The notes beneath the pieces were generated by a model. That model did no database searches. It was given only the letters and a program-made list of their open reading frames with translations, and was not told the origin of the DNA. DNA of 30,635 nt from JBIIJL01 sp044233795 (GTDB lineage Bacteria; Pseudomonadota; Gammaproteobacteria; Legionellales; Legionellaceae). The DNA lies in contig JBIIJL010000018.1 in the NCBI GenBank assembly GCA_044233795.1, forward strand, positions 1 through 30,635, written 5' to 3'. The translations under genes were made by a program, and so were the position numbers. This document shows positions 11,201 to 18,137 of the stretch, in pieces. Each line of letters begins with the position of its first letter. Position 1 is the first letter of the stretch.

Positions 11201-14200
11201 ACGAAGTCGGTTAGAGGATATGCCAACGGTCGTTAAGCTTTACCAACATTACTTGAAAGGTGCGCTGAAATATTACTTTAGTAAAACTAGCACGAAGGCT
11301 TCAAACGAGCTGCTATGTGCTATTTATGGAGATGATCGTTGTTATTTGGATGAACTCTATCTTCAAGTTTTTATACAAAGCACAAATGCTCAAGAGCACG
11401 TCCTCCCTTTTAAAGAACAAACAATACGCCGAGATAGTGTTTTTAAGGCGCTGATTGAGTTGATGAAAGCACCTGGCATATATTGTATATCAAGCCAGGC
11501 CCTGAGTAAGATGATTGAGTCCTTGATGAACGAGCCAGATAAACGCTTGTTTGAGAGAAATTTGCAAGTACTTCAGCGCTTTGTCGATCAATCGCTTCCT
11601 GACATTCAGTCACCCGCAGACTTGGCACCAAACGATATCAAGAAAATTGACACTTTGTTGTTGTTAACCTTCGAAATTGTTGGTACAAATTCTCTGGAAA
11701 GAAATGATACAGCATTTAATTTTGTTGCGAATTTTAGCAAAGCAATTCACCGGCATTTCTGGACCAATTTTGATGAGATATTGATTCAGGAGATCAAGAG
11801 GGTGTTTCTTGCTAACCCGGAAATAAGTGCTCTATTAATGCGACATACAAATGCCGCTGATCTGGCTTATTTATTTGACCTATTGTTAGCCAACAAAGAC
11901 ACTAGACATGGTTTGCAGCGATGTGAAAAGTTGATTGGATATCTTCAAAAACATGCAACTGAACTTGGTGCGATGCCCCAGATACTTAGGCCTTTATTTA
12001 ATGTAATACTTGCGGGAAGTCCTTATGGTATTAATGAGAGTTACTTACCTATACCGCATATGCTGCCGAATTTACCCAGGGAGATACAAGGTCGATTTTG
12101 GCATTTTTTAAGTCAACGCCAACCTTACGAAGAACGTGATGTGATGGCATTGATTGGGCTCTTATCGGATTGTTCTGCGAATGCATATTGTACAAAAAAT
12201 CTGATAGAGCCACTGCTCAAATTACCTCAATTGCCGTTGAAATATATTAAAGAGCATTTGATTTTCTCGCCGGGAGCGCATCTACTTGAGGATGCTCATA
12301 CACAATTGAGCCAAATGGCTCTTGCAGGAGATGCCTTTAATCGGTTCTTATTGGAAAGAGGGCTTCTAGAGGCTAATCACCTCTTTATGCATCCTGTAAG
12401 AGAGCGAGAAGCTGCAGTGGGTGAATGGCAATCGTGGTTTAATCGCATGAGCCCAACTCGAAACCAGCAGTTTTTTACTACAGCGCAACATTACTCAGGG
12501 GTCTCTCTCGAGTTGATGAGTTTTATTGTTGCAGCTTTTGCTGATGGTCGATTGAGTAATAACGAGCAATTAGAAAATGTTTTAAAATTGGCGCAGGATG
12601 TGCAGCAGATAGATCCTGAGTCAACGGCGCTACTGACCATAACCTTGCATCGCCATCTTACAGAAGCCGCGCAAAGGATGAAGACAAAGCTATTGCAATT
12701 GGGTTCTTTTGTTACTATGGTCAAGCAACAAGGCATGGGTATTTCTAGTGACGAGGTATCTTGGCTTTTGGCACGTTCCACAGATTTGACCCTTATCGAG
12801 CTAGTGTCTTTGATTGGACTTATGAAAAAAATCATGGAGGTAAGTGGTGGTAAATCATGGTGGTTGAGACGCGAGCTTGGTTCTTTACTTCAAACACGCA
12901 GTGATGATCTTAAATTGTGCTTAGAAAGATTTACGTCCTTTGTCCGTTTAGTTAGCGATGAAACGTGTAATCATCTACTAGGTGGCGTAGCTCTTAAAAA
13001 GCTACGGGAAGTCTGGCAGAGTCTTTCGGAGCAGGAGTACCAACAAATGCTTCGTCAGCTTGATATACTCTCACAACTTTCAGGTGAAAAGCGCCTGTTT
13101 ATGCGTGAAAAGTTATATCAAGTCCTACAATCCAGCGACAGATTGCTAAAACCAGGATTGATCAACTTTAAAACGTTTCTCTCTATCATTGCAGAGAACA
13201 ACGATCCGCAAGATGCTCCGTCATTACAGCTACTTTATAATAGGCTGACCGAAGGATCCCTTGATCCTTTAGGTATGGCTGTTAAGGAGGGCTTGATCCT
13301 TTTACAAGAGATTCGTCAATTTGAAAGACTCAGGCCTGGATTTAATCTGTTTACACAGTATCAAAGACATTCCGGTGAGGCTAATGCTCACAAACATTAT
13401 CTTGACTTTGTGAGGGTCATGAATCAACCGGAGAATCAAGACTTGCATGAAGAAATTCGCAAGCTTTATATCGCGTATTTTGATACCAAGACAATCTCAA
13501 AGGGAGTGCACCTTAAAAGAGCAATCGATGCATTGAGAGCGGCACAAGAACTATTGACTAAGCAAAATTATCGAGAAATCTTCTCTCCCCAAGCGTCACC
13601 TGAGCATCGACATATTCGTCGAGGTATCATGCAATACTTAGAACATGATCTTCTGAATTTAGGCCAAGCATTCAAGGACAATTGTTATCGGCACTATAAG
13701 ATACTCGCTGAAAAGTTAGCAATATTTCCTAATGATCTAAATGACGCCAAACCTTCAGAGCGGGCAAAATTATTCAGAAATCACTATCAAAAAATACAGC
13801 TTTTTGCAGATGAAATAGCTGTTATTGGTACCCATCCTGGTCAAAAGTTACCAAGACCTGCGGTGGAGAGTGGAATAGCTATTCGTAAGAGTATCCAAGT
13901 CCGACACGCTGAGTATTTTGCTATTCAGCAGAAGCGGTATGCCAGTTTCTGGTTTACGAATAGTGAGCGAAAAGATCAGGCGAAAACCCTTTTTTGCAGA
14001 ACGCTTGCTTTGACATCCAACGAGATAGACCGTGCTGTATATTACCAAAAAACGCTCACAGCTATTTGGGAGGCTGAAAAGGCTATTTTAAACAGTGATA
14101 GAAATACTACTCGTAACACCAAAGGGTTTAGTCGTTTGTATGACATAAGCATGCAGATGTATATTGCTGTTGCAAGAGACTACCTTGCAGATGATGAGTT

Positions 14201-14513
14201 ATCGTTTGAACAGAAAGTGCCTTTGAAGATGATGTTGAATGAGCAAGTGATTTTTCATCTTCAATTATTGATAGAAAGATTGCCTGACGCTCACGTTACA
14301 AGAGACATTATCGCACTGCTAGATAGGGAGCAGCGCAATATAATTGATCAGGCTCCATCAACGTTGTTATCCGAACTCGGTGAGATCCTCCCGCGAATGA
14401 CGCGAGAGTCAGTGCCACGACAGCTTCATTATATATTAGATAATTTAGCGTGTTTTGCTGAGTTGTCACCAGATGAAGAACCCACTATTGAAGCAAAGAC
14501 TGGGGTATGTTGA
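2250..14513 (+). CDS. Giant protein with SecA-type DEAD ATPase core, candidate secreted effector
   Basis: This is a single uninterrupted 4087-residue frame. The only domain I recognise with confidence is a SecA-like motor at about residues 2160-2700. It has Walker A RTGQGKS (Lys2193), DEAD box YIDEADHVLTD (Asp2298-Asp2301), the GCTGTAG motif that opens the second nucleotide-binding fold, GRGTDI at 2636-2641 and the arginine-finger motif HGRQGRNG ending near 2674. True SecA is about 900 residues, and its C-terminal SecB/zinc tail is not seen here. The N-terminus has a coiled coil (~55-80) and no signal peptide. Residues ~920-951 are almost all Gln/Glu. A J-domain-like segment lies at ~2897-2943. 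The remainder is predicted helical. The last 20 residues are acidic (DEEPTIE), like the E-block of Dot/Icm substrates. The start at 2250 has only a weak GGA ribosome site. A role as translocated effector is inferred; helicase-like or unfoldase function is equally possible. Confidence 0.85.
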   Translation: MYKKISELVKKNLIATVLKEIEVPLRRDWFAEKEPEIQQKVQEEIQIREGQRQTSLTQLKQKLASDEATLAALKRKHEHLVPPKFKSSVKDPSQIEIAQCESRIRQWKYDIYNYESPIDANRVRTDILYTYSQKFTQTVWLRSQSDFERILNAQLDAFRPEIILEQLCRRHPWLNPGFWMAEQGLLYPFLYKLLADNLCSLRIEPSSTSAGSWLGANARDLREKRFSWSEINFSALEKKIEGYPLSQVEAFYISHHRSEYASMNSAFQSPSLPEGLINLPLRRMDIFRLLHTLKYDYLLSTKVDGIDSTKAAPMHIEELPYLKPHQWAHFQILVINVASEASPIWVLLRKKDDTWRAYGPDDGHEIELGPVDNEFKRIVPGYALWENVPFRTNTALNDITVLNKVAQWHAMLFGKVLPWCLGASRMPLADFRPKHPLSLLYQLVLEQSVFAVTSQKIRAAFVNRQPFTQEPVERLLSEKPAVGSTPTLLADATVLSNKIFTRIMVERLDKEELIIEEDFETLTVKSHNSDPILMLYALTLVYQNKLSRLVYPKMLNESQLTYADHVTIVQQLFEYNTSLMTVRPAPNSVPITPAYALSMHCAARNRFLASHAPALLLAALNNIPKRKALWRTTGQQLLDFFQTQGRAITLDFVNEVTLFNENWKKQFCDHTIRGHLSAPKWSFIQVAQMGVQALDSMFDQLQATYVSQWDPIDKEPSPRLACTLDLAGSLTDNPIDYIRALAERVARFDRVCSPLFSSLGLILPTVMDDVYFNALNELIFVLNQRQQGHPEDVPELILYNLKLDTTIAERLLTKLHDMAASSHSALRVLITVPAWDRDAYETAFLRGQKARYRELQNKILDNKRLVNYQALQDGVKHIYEAALGTLEPQLIIDAKVAQHAQAFTGQDIQYPLTARTPGLQQQLQQQVVEQFQHQQEQEQQQEEEQEQEQEIVQFSGDEGALITRLNIDEKCRRQWEQIPDDVQDFSGWQKENLSQLFSLWVGSDKDAPQVIDRIEPKAIEKLMAHAQQFRLGISRDNLPPGFYLANSRYHQNLILCFSEKRARQAQRDRDSQTLKERNPFTVELHTPKAATLSKGDFRQFSAFSQDLQDQQTLWQHLAIEDDDVLRIQNAKTLLLQNGAPDTIQNQDASVIVQRFDAFKDIKPPRDREDSLRILFDWARQLKAEPALVQALFRDDEQSFALSKSNLRAFGQLFNHYDALATKPGTEHWLYIANELFKAFGLSNIAIWKKRLLDPSQNFAECLDKSEVDAIALSIVTLKGHQDQQKLWWSLVDAHGRSTGHMRYRDLWYAFQKFTSFLQAKNLSLPFDPLARFLEVENFNAKVFLDRLYLVLKKAGNEVNHAEIQQHILNHLDEVDWQHNGLYYASRYERYPFWDRSLHLSRLEETSALEIATYQVAWDSPESILSPVTHALRFASHRIRLSYPDFQTFAQIINDCFSDASLDPVVLRLFIASIAIGVDRLDALNIDEIKQNVQDLTRLDPELLGWLSHHFLLDGELIRGKMQMHWADIIPFVKILSHHRLRFSLMATPDIKQTVTFINASGRALYCYQHQMKSVGEEELFARLLDRVLATRSITPPILTTAPWSVDDKGLFEPNITEYISSKPTAYRALSLLIEQLQSIDFSKSRRLPTQEEMIFAIQQIVSQDPQGEPHDLRRQIVSRWIESGCAIIFQDAQFEPLSEDEMKYAAKYLDTHLKPIFKDQNVELCIRFFTDGLAVRNNDEVRSQVCDLLNLLMRLDNKPYFNELGQVIGVLMTKAQASEPARRFSAPQLKTWLLALLDDAQIEQQHYPLNLLSQLLTQHVQNPRSTLLSADLHQLRVEVLKAGEPQAIQRIVRLILPNQYKPVLVKLLLDGENQFIPRVTDVLLKLHQAPFLSSWLEKMNQLIHKLAAITEPARSNVLHQTAKFYAEYPGVQQIEVLEKLWQQSQTKLIQLLIEDECSVAEFEDFFNTQATAEDAYIKMIVLQAVRSWENDKSQVQALIAVLKRKSCQLLSELAMYYAQEPRPSVEALIGLLANASLNTTEGLIHHFETVLQGLNQDGSSKRHYSITPEDEASLTRVLSGFKRKGKDYIQDDKANKLVSLLYYANNHALLEKLDSLKMPELTRSLHAALASLKQAGTEHERFNASAQLLACMRELLLRKSGKWANHTQMLDLLYAALHNDESLLHQVRTGQGKSIITIMRTTYLALNGYVVDVFSAKESLSERDHEEFAPVMDAMGIAHAYIATSSPVNQYKTESRINGVGAINYATIGNASLFHSTHAWRGNTAIMVDVKRRVAYIDEADHVLTDEKTQFNFSDNNDSDPVYNMDEWVYREAYAFYIARFNTFDLNDYGSPLVSRNTHLKELCERLQKQVIYAPKQSRFFERYIIPALNNDPEAINVRDQQLMQLLSAAHTAHGLKEGVGFCIRPENKTVSGGMVIETQFAKVMIDNQIRHGSTYSDMVQQFLHVRLNMEAAPLGRRPNFFVEPLSQIALSLNAPYLLKARYGKLEGCTGTAGDELDLTLYRERYGIDHVVKLPTHEPVLTNHLPTEFCDTEEAQIAAIVNVIMENNQRPILITCQDDIAVKKLGRKIRIKLTEVGHTELDDKFILDTNDSGKPEHHIVPLAGREGAITISSRLGRGTDIQPKGCPDGLMVLRTYPSIPRIAKQEHGRQGRNGASGTCQDIINYSLVLKSYERYQNSSLAKRLLGIEQSQKDHLAEKVKKHQAKGSLKWSWLDGAIVRDRYIKTRVVEVLKHDEKIRSEQFLRRKEELLATLSGHVQEVFCQQIANSDQRGHTQLTQDWLERIKAIETLWSGRLAGQPQDSEEVFQTFFKQADACWQSLCLRHPALNGLLLLDMVNSVSDLDDGDQATEKFLKKHSEIWNARLQSGRVDSTNDTELRELKSQVKRLYKKYHTDKVAISQARSTEKIEEIKKLQDLLDKCLKVIKPVEEPTTVAEGDDAEDNVAPDGNADDTSGWAMVLATPTQRSRLEDMPTVVKLYQHYLKGALKYYFSKTSTKASNELLCAIYGDDRCYLDELYLQVFIQSTNAQEHVLPFKEQTIRRDSVFKALIELMKAPGIYCISSQALSKMIESLMNEPDKRLFERNLQVLQRFVDQSLPDIQSPADLAPNDIKKIDTLLLLTFEIVGTNSLERNDTAFNFVANFSKAIHRHFWTNFDEILIQEIKRVFLANPEISALLMRHTNAADLAYLFDLLLANKDTRHGLQRCEKLIGYLQKHATELGAMPQILRPLFNVILAGSPYGINESYLPIPHMLPNLPREIQGRFWHFLSQRQPYEERDVMALIGLLSDCSANAYCTKNLIEPLLKLPQLPLKYIKEHLIFSPGAHLLEDAHTQLSQMALAGDAFNRFLLERGLLEANHLFMHPVREREAAVGEWQSWFNRMSPTRNQQFFTTAQHYSGVSLELMSFIVAAFADGRLSNNEQLENVLKLAQDVQQIDPESTALLTITLHRHLTEAAQRMKTKLLQLGSFVTMVKQQGMGISSDEVSWLLARSTDLTLIELVSLIGLMKKIMEVSGGKSWWLRRELGSLLQTRSDDLKLCLERFTSFVRLVSDETCNHLLGGVALKKLREVWQSLSEQEYQQMLRQLDILSQLSGEKRLFMREKLYQVLQSSDRLLKPGLINFKTFLSIIAENNDPQDAPSLQLLYNRLTEGSLDPLGMAVKEGLILLQEIRQFERLRPGFNLFTQYQRHSGEANAHKHYLDFVRVMNQPENQDLHEEIRKLYIAYFDTKTISKGVHLKRAIDALRAAQELLTKQNYREIFSPQASPEHRHIRRGIMQYLEHDLLNLGQAFKDNCYRHYKILAEKLAIFPNDLNDAKPSERAKLFRNHYQKIQLFADEIAVIGTHPGQKLPRPAVESGIAIRKSIQVRHAEYFAIQQKRYASFWFTNSERKDQAKTLFCRTLALTSNEIDRAVYYQKTLTAIWEAEKAILNSDRNTTRNTKGFSRLYDISMQMYIAVARDYLADDELSFEQKVPLKMMLNEQVIFHLQLLIERLPDAHVTRDIIALLDREQRNIIDQAPSTLLSELGEILPRMTRESVPRQLHYILDNLACFAELSPDEEPTIEAKTGVC
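5005..5111 (+). repeat. Gln/Glu-rich low-complexity linker in the giant protein
   Basis: Codons CAA/CAG/GAA/GAG repeat almost without interruption over about 35 codons (residues 919-953), giving QQQLQQQ followed by alternating EQEQEQ. It separates the ~920-residue N-terminal part from the part that carries the SecA-like motor and is probably a flexible or single-helix linker. The repeat is imperfect at DNA level, so it is a low-complexity coding tract and not a clean microsatellite. Confidence 0.85.
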
Positions 14514-14564
14514 CTATCTGTCAGCACGCTATAGAGTTTGATGCTATGTTAGTTTGGAAGCTGG

Positions 14565-14594
14565 TTGCGTTTTAAGAGGTTTCCAGGCTATAAC
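14565..14594 (+). promoter_or_regulatory. Candidate sigma-70 promoter for lemA operon
   Basis: TTGCGT (14565-14570) and TATAAC (14589-14594) are separated by 18 bases and lie 32 bases upstream of the lemA start codon. The gap after the giant gene (113 bases) has no evident terminator hairpin, so some read-through is also possible. Both hexamers deviate from consensus. Confidence 0.4.
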
Positions 14595-14626
14595 ATACAG
14601 GGATAACCTTAGAGAGGAACTAAACC

Positions 14627-15208
14627 ATGGGTAAGGTACTGGTAGTCATTTTTGTTGTGGTAGCAGTTGTCTTTTTTTGGATGATTGGTATATACAATCG
14701 ATTGATTGCGTTGATAGAAGCAATCAATAACAATAAACGTCAAATTGATATCCAACTTGATAGGCGATATAAAATATTTGAATCACTGATAGAAACTGTT
14801 AAAAATTATATGGATTATGAAAATACTACGTTGAAAGATGTGGTAGCGCTACGAAATCAGGCCGTTGCTGCCAAAGCATCTGGCGATGAGAAATCTCGTA
14901 TTGCGGCTGAAGATGGGATCTCTAAAATTGCCTCTGGTATCAATGTCGTTTTTGAGCAATATCCAGATTTGAAGGCCAATCAAAATGTGTTGCAGTTACA
15001 AGAAGAAATCGTGAACACTGAAAACAAACTCTCTTATGCTAAGCAGGCTTACAATGACAGTATTGAACGTTTTGCTGCTTTGAAAAAGTCATTTTTTCAA
15101 GCATTGGTGGTAAGCTTTTACAAACAAGCGTTGGATAAAGAGTTTGATTACTGGGGATTGCCTGAAGAGCAAAGTAAAGCCCGTGAAGACTATACCGTTA
15201 AATTCTGA
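14627..15208 (+). CDS. lemA: LemA family membrane-anchored protein
   Basis: The 193-residue length is typical of LemA proteins. One N-terminal membrane helix (about residues 3-22, rich in Val/Ile/Phe) is followed by a long helical domain with the family pattern: YNRLIALIEAINNNKRQID, RRYKIFESLIETVKNYM, a conserved NVLQLQEEIVNTENKLSYA stretch and a final SFYK segment. Family structures are helical bundles facing away from the membrane surface. The biochemical role is not established; in many bacteria the gene is paired with an M48 protease, as here. AGGA at 14615-14618, 8 bases before the ATG, supports the start. It forms an operon with the next gene (14-base gap). Confidence 0.93.
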   Translation: MGKVLVVIFVVVAVVFFWMIGIYNRLIALIEAINNNKRQIDIQLDRRYKIFESLIETVKNYMDYENTTLKDVVALRNQAVAAKASGDEKSRIAAEDGISKIASGINVVFEQYPDLKANQNVLQLQEEIVNTENKLSYAKQAYNDSIERFAALKKSFFQALVVSFYKQALDKEFDYWGLPEEQSKAREDYTVKF

Positions 15209-15222
15209 GGGTAGGCAAGGTC

Positions 15223-16260
15223 ATGAGTCTGTCTGATTATCACGCAACCACGGCTGATTGGCGCCAACAACTTAAGCGTAATGAAAGACGTACACAGTGG
15301 GTCATTGTGAGTTTCATTGTGTTATATGTTGGTGTTGGATTGATTGTCGATGCTTTTGTTTTACAATCATACTATCCTGGTTTGCCTCTTGGGCACTGTT
15401 TCCAAGCGTTGCTGGCGTTACAGGCGTTTCCTCTTGCAACCGTTTTGATGGCGGGTCTTGCAGGGGTTTCGTTGTTAGTGACTTATGCTATGTATGATAA
15501 GCTTATGTTGCTTGGTACAGACTCTAAAGAAATTACCCCGCAAACTCAAGCGACGCTTCAGGAAAAACAACTTTATAATGTGGTTGAAGAAATGAAGGTT
15601 GCTGCAGGGCTTAAATTTATGCCGAGAGTTTATTTGATTGAAGCTAACTATATGAATGCTTTTGCGAGTGGATACAGTGAAAAATCTGCGATGGTTGCAA
15701 TTACTCGAGGGTTGATTGAAAAGTTAGATAGAGCTGAATTACAAGCGGTGATGGCTCATGAATTAAGCCACATCCGCCACCATGACATCAAATTGACGCT
15801 CACGGTGGCCATTTTAAGTAACCTGTTGCTCATGGTTATCGATGTGTTGTTTTACACGATGATCTTTAATCGAGAAAAAAGAGAAGATAACCGCTTGATG
15901 ACCGTTATCATGGTGTTACGCTATGTCTTGCCCCTCATTACGGTAGCATTAGCGCTTTTTTTAAGCCGTACACGAGAGTATATGGCTGATGCAGGCTCGG
16001 TGGAATTGATGCGTGATAACGAACCGATGGCGCGAGCGTTACTGAAAATCAGTGGCGATCATCTTACAAATAAAGAACAGTATGCCGCTGAATATGGACA
16101 AACAGCGCACGAACAGGTGAGGCAGGCATCTTACCTGTTTGATCCTTCCGACATTGATCCAGTTAAGTCGCTAAGTGGCGCATTTTCAACACACCCAAGT
16201 ATTAAGAGCCGTTTGGAAGCGATAGGATTTAAGCTTAAAAATTTTAGGGACGTAACCTAA
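15223..16260 (+). CDS. htpX: M48 family membrane zinc metalloprotease, HtpX-like
   Basis: This is an integral-membrane zinc endopeptidase of the HtpX type, which degrades misfolded or damaged membrane proteins. It has 345 residues, longer than the ~290 of E. coli HtpX because of extra sequence at both ends. The zinc site is HELSH (His179, Glu180, His183), and the third ligand is Glu252 in the motif SRTREYMAD. Four membrane helices are visible: two near the N-terminus (about 25-46 and 70-93) and two flanking the linker between HELSH and Glu252. The C-terminus contains STHPSIKSRLEAI, typical of the family. It lies directly downstream of lemA, a common pairing. GAGGGTAGG just before the ATG serves as the ribosome site. 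It is convergent with the ATP-grasp gene, 8 bases apart. Confidence 0.92.
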   Translation: MSLSDYHATTADWRQQLKRNERRTQWVIVSFIVLYVGVGLIVDAFVLQSYYPGLPLGHCFQALLALQAFPLATVLMAGLAGVSLLVTYAMYDKLMLLGTDSKEITPQTQATLQEKQLYNVVEEMKVAAGLKFMPRVYLIEANYMNAFASGYSEKSAMVAITRGLIEKLDRAELQAVMAHELSHIRHHDIKLTLTVAILSNLLLMVIDVLFYTMIFNREKREDNRLMTVIMVLRYVLPLITVALALFLSRTREYMADAGSVELMRDNEPMARALLKISGDHLTNKEQYAAEYGQTAHEQVRQASYLFDPSDIDPVKSLSGAFSTHPSIKSRLEAIGFKLKNFRDVT

Positions 16261-16268
16261 CTCTCGTT

Positions 16269-17723
16269 TTACAAATACCCATGTTTTTTGCGAATGCGTT
16301 GCAAAAAGACGCCCATGATTTGTTGGTATAGCGAATTGCCAATGATTTGATCTTCGATGCCAAAGTCTATGGTGGGATTATCATTGACTTCAATCACGTA
16401 GTGTTTGTCCCCATGGCTCTTGATATCAACGCCGTAGAGCGTATCCCCAATAAGACGGGTCGCCTTCAGTGCGGTTTTAATGACACCCTCTGGAACATCT
16501 TGGATGGGGATTGTATCGAAGTCGCCTTCAATTTCTTGTTCTTCTGCTTGCCAATTGTAGATTTGCCAATGGCCCTTGGCCATATAATATCGGCAGGCAT
16601 AGATTGCTTTGTTATCTAAAACGCCAATCCGCCAGTCAAACTCAGTGGGCACAAAAGGTTGAATTAAAATCAAATCGGATGCTTTGAAAAATTGGGCAAG
16701 CGATTTTTGCAAATCTTTCTCATTATCAAGTTTCACAACACCTTGGGAGAAGGCACTGTCTGGTTTTTTGATGACGCAGGGATATTGAACGAGAGGTAAT
16801 ATTTTGTCATATTTGCTGATGAAAATAGTATCAGGCGTTAAAATTTGATGACTTCTCATCAATTCTGCGAGATAAACTTTATTTGTGCATTTAACAATGG
16901 ACTGTGGATCATCAATCACGACCATGTTTTCTTGGGCCGCTCTTCTGGCAAAGCGATAGGTATAGTGGTCTACAGATGTTGTTGCGCGAATAAATAACGC
17001 ATCATACTCACCTATTGAGCGGCCATCGTGTCTGTCAATGAAGTCGACGTTTAAACCTAATTCTTCACCTGCAGTGACAAATGCATCTAATGCTTTTTGA
17101 TTAGAGGGTGGATTAGGCTCGGATGGGTCGATAAGAATTGCCAAATCATGAAAGCGCTGTTTTTTTCGCCATTGATGGAAACGCTGCTTGGAAAAATAAC
17201 TTTCCGCAGCTTGCCGCATAAATGCTTCATGTTGAACCGGGATGTTTTTGGGCGCAAGTAGATCTAGTTTTTCAATGGACCAGTGCTTTTTCTTTTTCAG
17301 GGTGACGCGAATGAGTGGTAAGGGAAAAAGACCGTGAATTTTTTTAGCAAGAACTGCGTGGCGTTTGGCTAAATTTTGACCGAAATAGATGCTTAAGACA
17401 AAGTCATCGCCTTTAATGTCATGTAAGCTATGTTGAATTTCTTCTTCAATGTCTTCAGAGATTTGTTTTGAAAGGCTTAAACTTAAAACATCCTGGATGG
17501 CCAATACTGAAGGAATGGCTTTGTGATCGCGAGCTTGCGCGAGCAAAGAGACATAATAACCAATTGTTTGATGAGTATATGATTGGCAGAGATTAATGAC
17601 GCGCAATGATTGATTTTGGTGGTAAGACTCGTTGGCCAAATAATCAGATGCTTGAACGATGGGTGCTAAATGACTTAAAAAACTCCAGCTGTCGGGCGCG
17701 TCAGTTACTAATATGGTTTGCAT
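16269..17723 (-). CDS. RimK-type ATP-grasp ligase with RLAN N-terminal domain
   Basis: This is an ATP-grasp enzyme of the RimK-like family, whose members form amide bonds between a carboxylate (activated as acyl-phosphate) and an amine. The substrate cannot be told from sequence. I place the start at the ATG at 17723 and not at the upstream TTG at 17750: AGGA sits 5 bases before the ATG, and family members begin with a short strand like MQTILVTD. This gives 484 residues. The N-terminal half (to ~185) resembles the RLAN domain that precedes RimK-like ATP-grasp domains. The C-terminal half carries the ATP-grasp fold with VIKKPDSAFSQGVVKL (ATP-binding lysines and loop) and the metal site EVNDNPTIDFGIED (Glu445, Asn447). 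It is transcribed alone. Confidence 0.88.
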   Translation of the reverse strand: MQTILVTDAPDSWSFLSHLAPIVQASDYLANESYHQNQSLRVINLCQSYTHQTIGYYVSLLAQARDHKAIPSVLAIQDVLSLSLSKQISEDIEEEIQHSLHDIKGDDFVLSIYFGQNLAKRHAVLAKKIHGLFPLPLIRVTLKKKKHWSIEKLDLLAPKNIPVQHEAFMRQAAESYFSKQRFHQWRKKQRFHDLAILIDPSEPNPPSNQKALDAFVTAGEELGLNVDFIDRHDGRSIGEYDALFIRATTSVDHYTYRFARRAAQENMVVIDDPQSIVKCTNKVYLAELMRSHQILTPDTIFISKYDKILPLVQYPCVIKKPDSAFSQGVVKLDNEKDLQKSLAQFFKASDLILIQPFVPTEFDWRIGVLDNKAIYACRYYMAKGHWQIYNWQAEEQEIEGDFDTIPIQDVPEGVIKTALKATRLIGDTLYGVDIKSHGDKHYVIEVNDNPTIDFGIEDQIIGNSLYQQIMGVFLQRIRKKHGYL

Positions 17724-17812
17724 GCCATTCCTTTTATGTTTGATGAGCAATTTGCATCACCTATCTTGCTAACAGCGCTGATGTTTAGCCGCAGCGGTTG
17801 AGTATGATGTTA

Positions 17813-17841
17813 ACGTTAAAACGCAGCGCTTTTTTTGTCAA
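17813..17841 (-). promoter_or_regulatory. Possible promoter for the ATP-grasp gene
   Basis: On the minus strand a perfect TTGACA (-35 type, 17841-17836) is followed after 17 bases by TAACGT, a poor -10 match, about 90 bases before the start codon. The region also has the palindrome TTAACGTTAA at 17810-17819. The -35 is convincing, the -10 is not. Confidence 0.3.
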
Positions 17842-17912
17842 TTGTTCTTCAGAGGTTACCTAGATAATAAATAAGAGGCCGAGGCAATGGTAGGGATTCT
17901 CTTTTGTTTTTT

Positions 17913-17936
17913 TAGGGCATGTTGACAATTGCTCTA
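17913..17936 (+). mobile_element. Solo end of the inverted-repeat element, copy 2 (partial)
   Basis: TAGGGCATGTTGACAATTGC followed by TCTA matches the outer end of the elements at 29497-29581 (reverse strand) and 1946-2070. The similarity stops after this end and no partner end is seen nearby, so this is a truncated copy. Confidence 0.5.
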
Positions 17937-18137
17937 GTCTCTACGAAACCATATTGGTTCATCTAGTCATTGCTTTAAAACGGGGAGTGCGTCGATATCA
18001 TTGCCCTAATTTTTAGTACTGACTTTTGTTTGAGATATGAAGATGTTAGATTAACAATCTGGTGTATAGAATAAAATCGTGGTTTCATTGTTATTAGAAG
18101 AGCATGTGATATTGCAGCGTTAGCATTAAGGAATAAT

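Larger units (their letters stand above)
17724..18137. other. 414-base intergenic region between ATP-grasp and hss genes
   Basis: There is no open frame of substance. It holds the divergent 5' regions of the two genes, one end of the dispersed inverted-repeat element (17913-17936), and an AGCGCTG/CAGCGCT inverted repeat (17774-17780 with 17824-17830) followed by seven Ts but with a 43-base loop. No clear promoter for hss was found; TATAGA/TAAAAT sequences lie at about 18064-18075. Confidence 0.6.

Noticed and set aside
17724..17750. Extended start (TTG at 17750) for the ATP-grasp gene
   Set aside because: The ATG at 17723 has a well-placed AGGA and matches the usual family N-terminus.
17774..17837. 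AGCGCTG/CAGCGCT inverted repeat followed by seven Ts, considered as a terminator
   Set aside because: The loop would be 43 bases and no plus-strand gene ends upstream of it.
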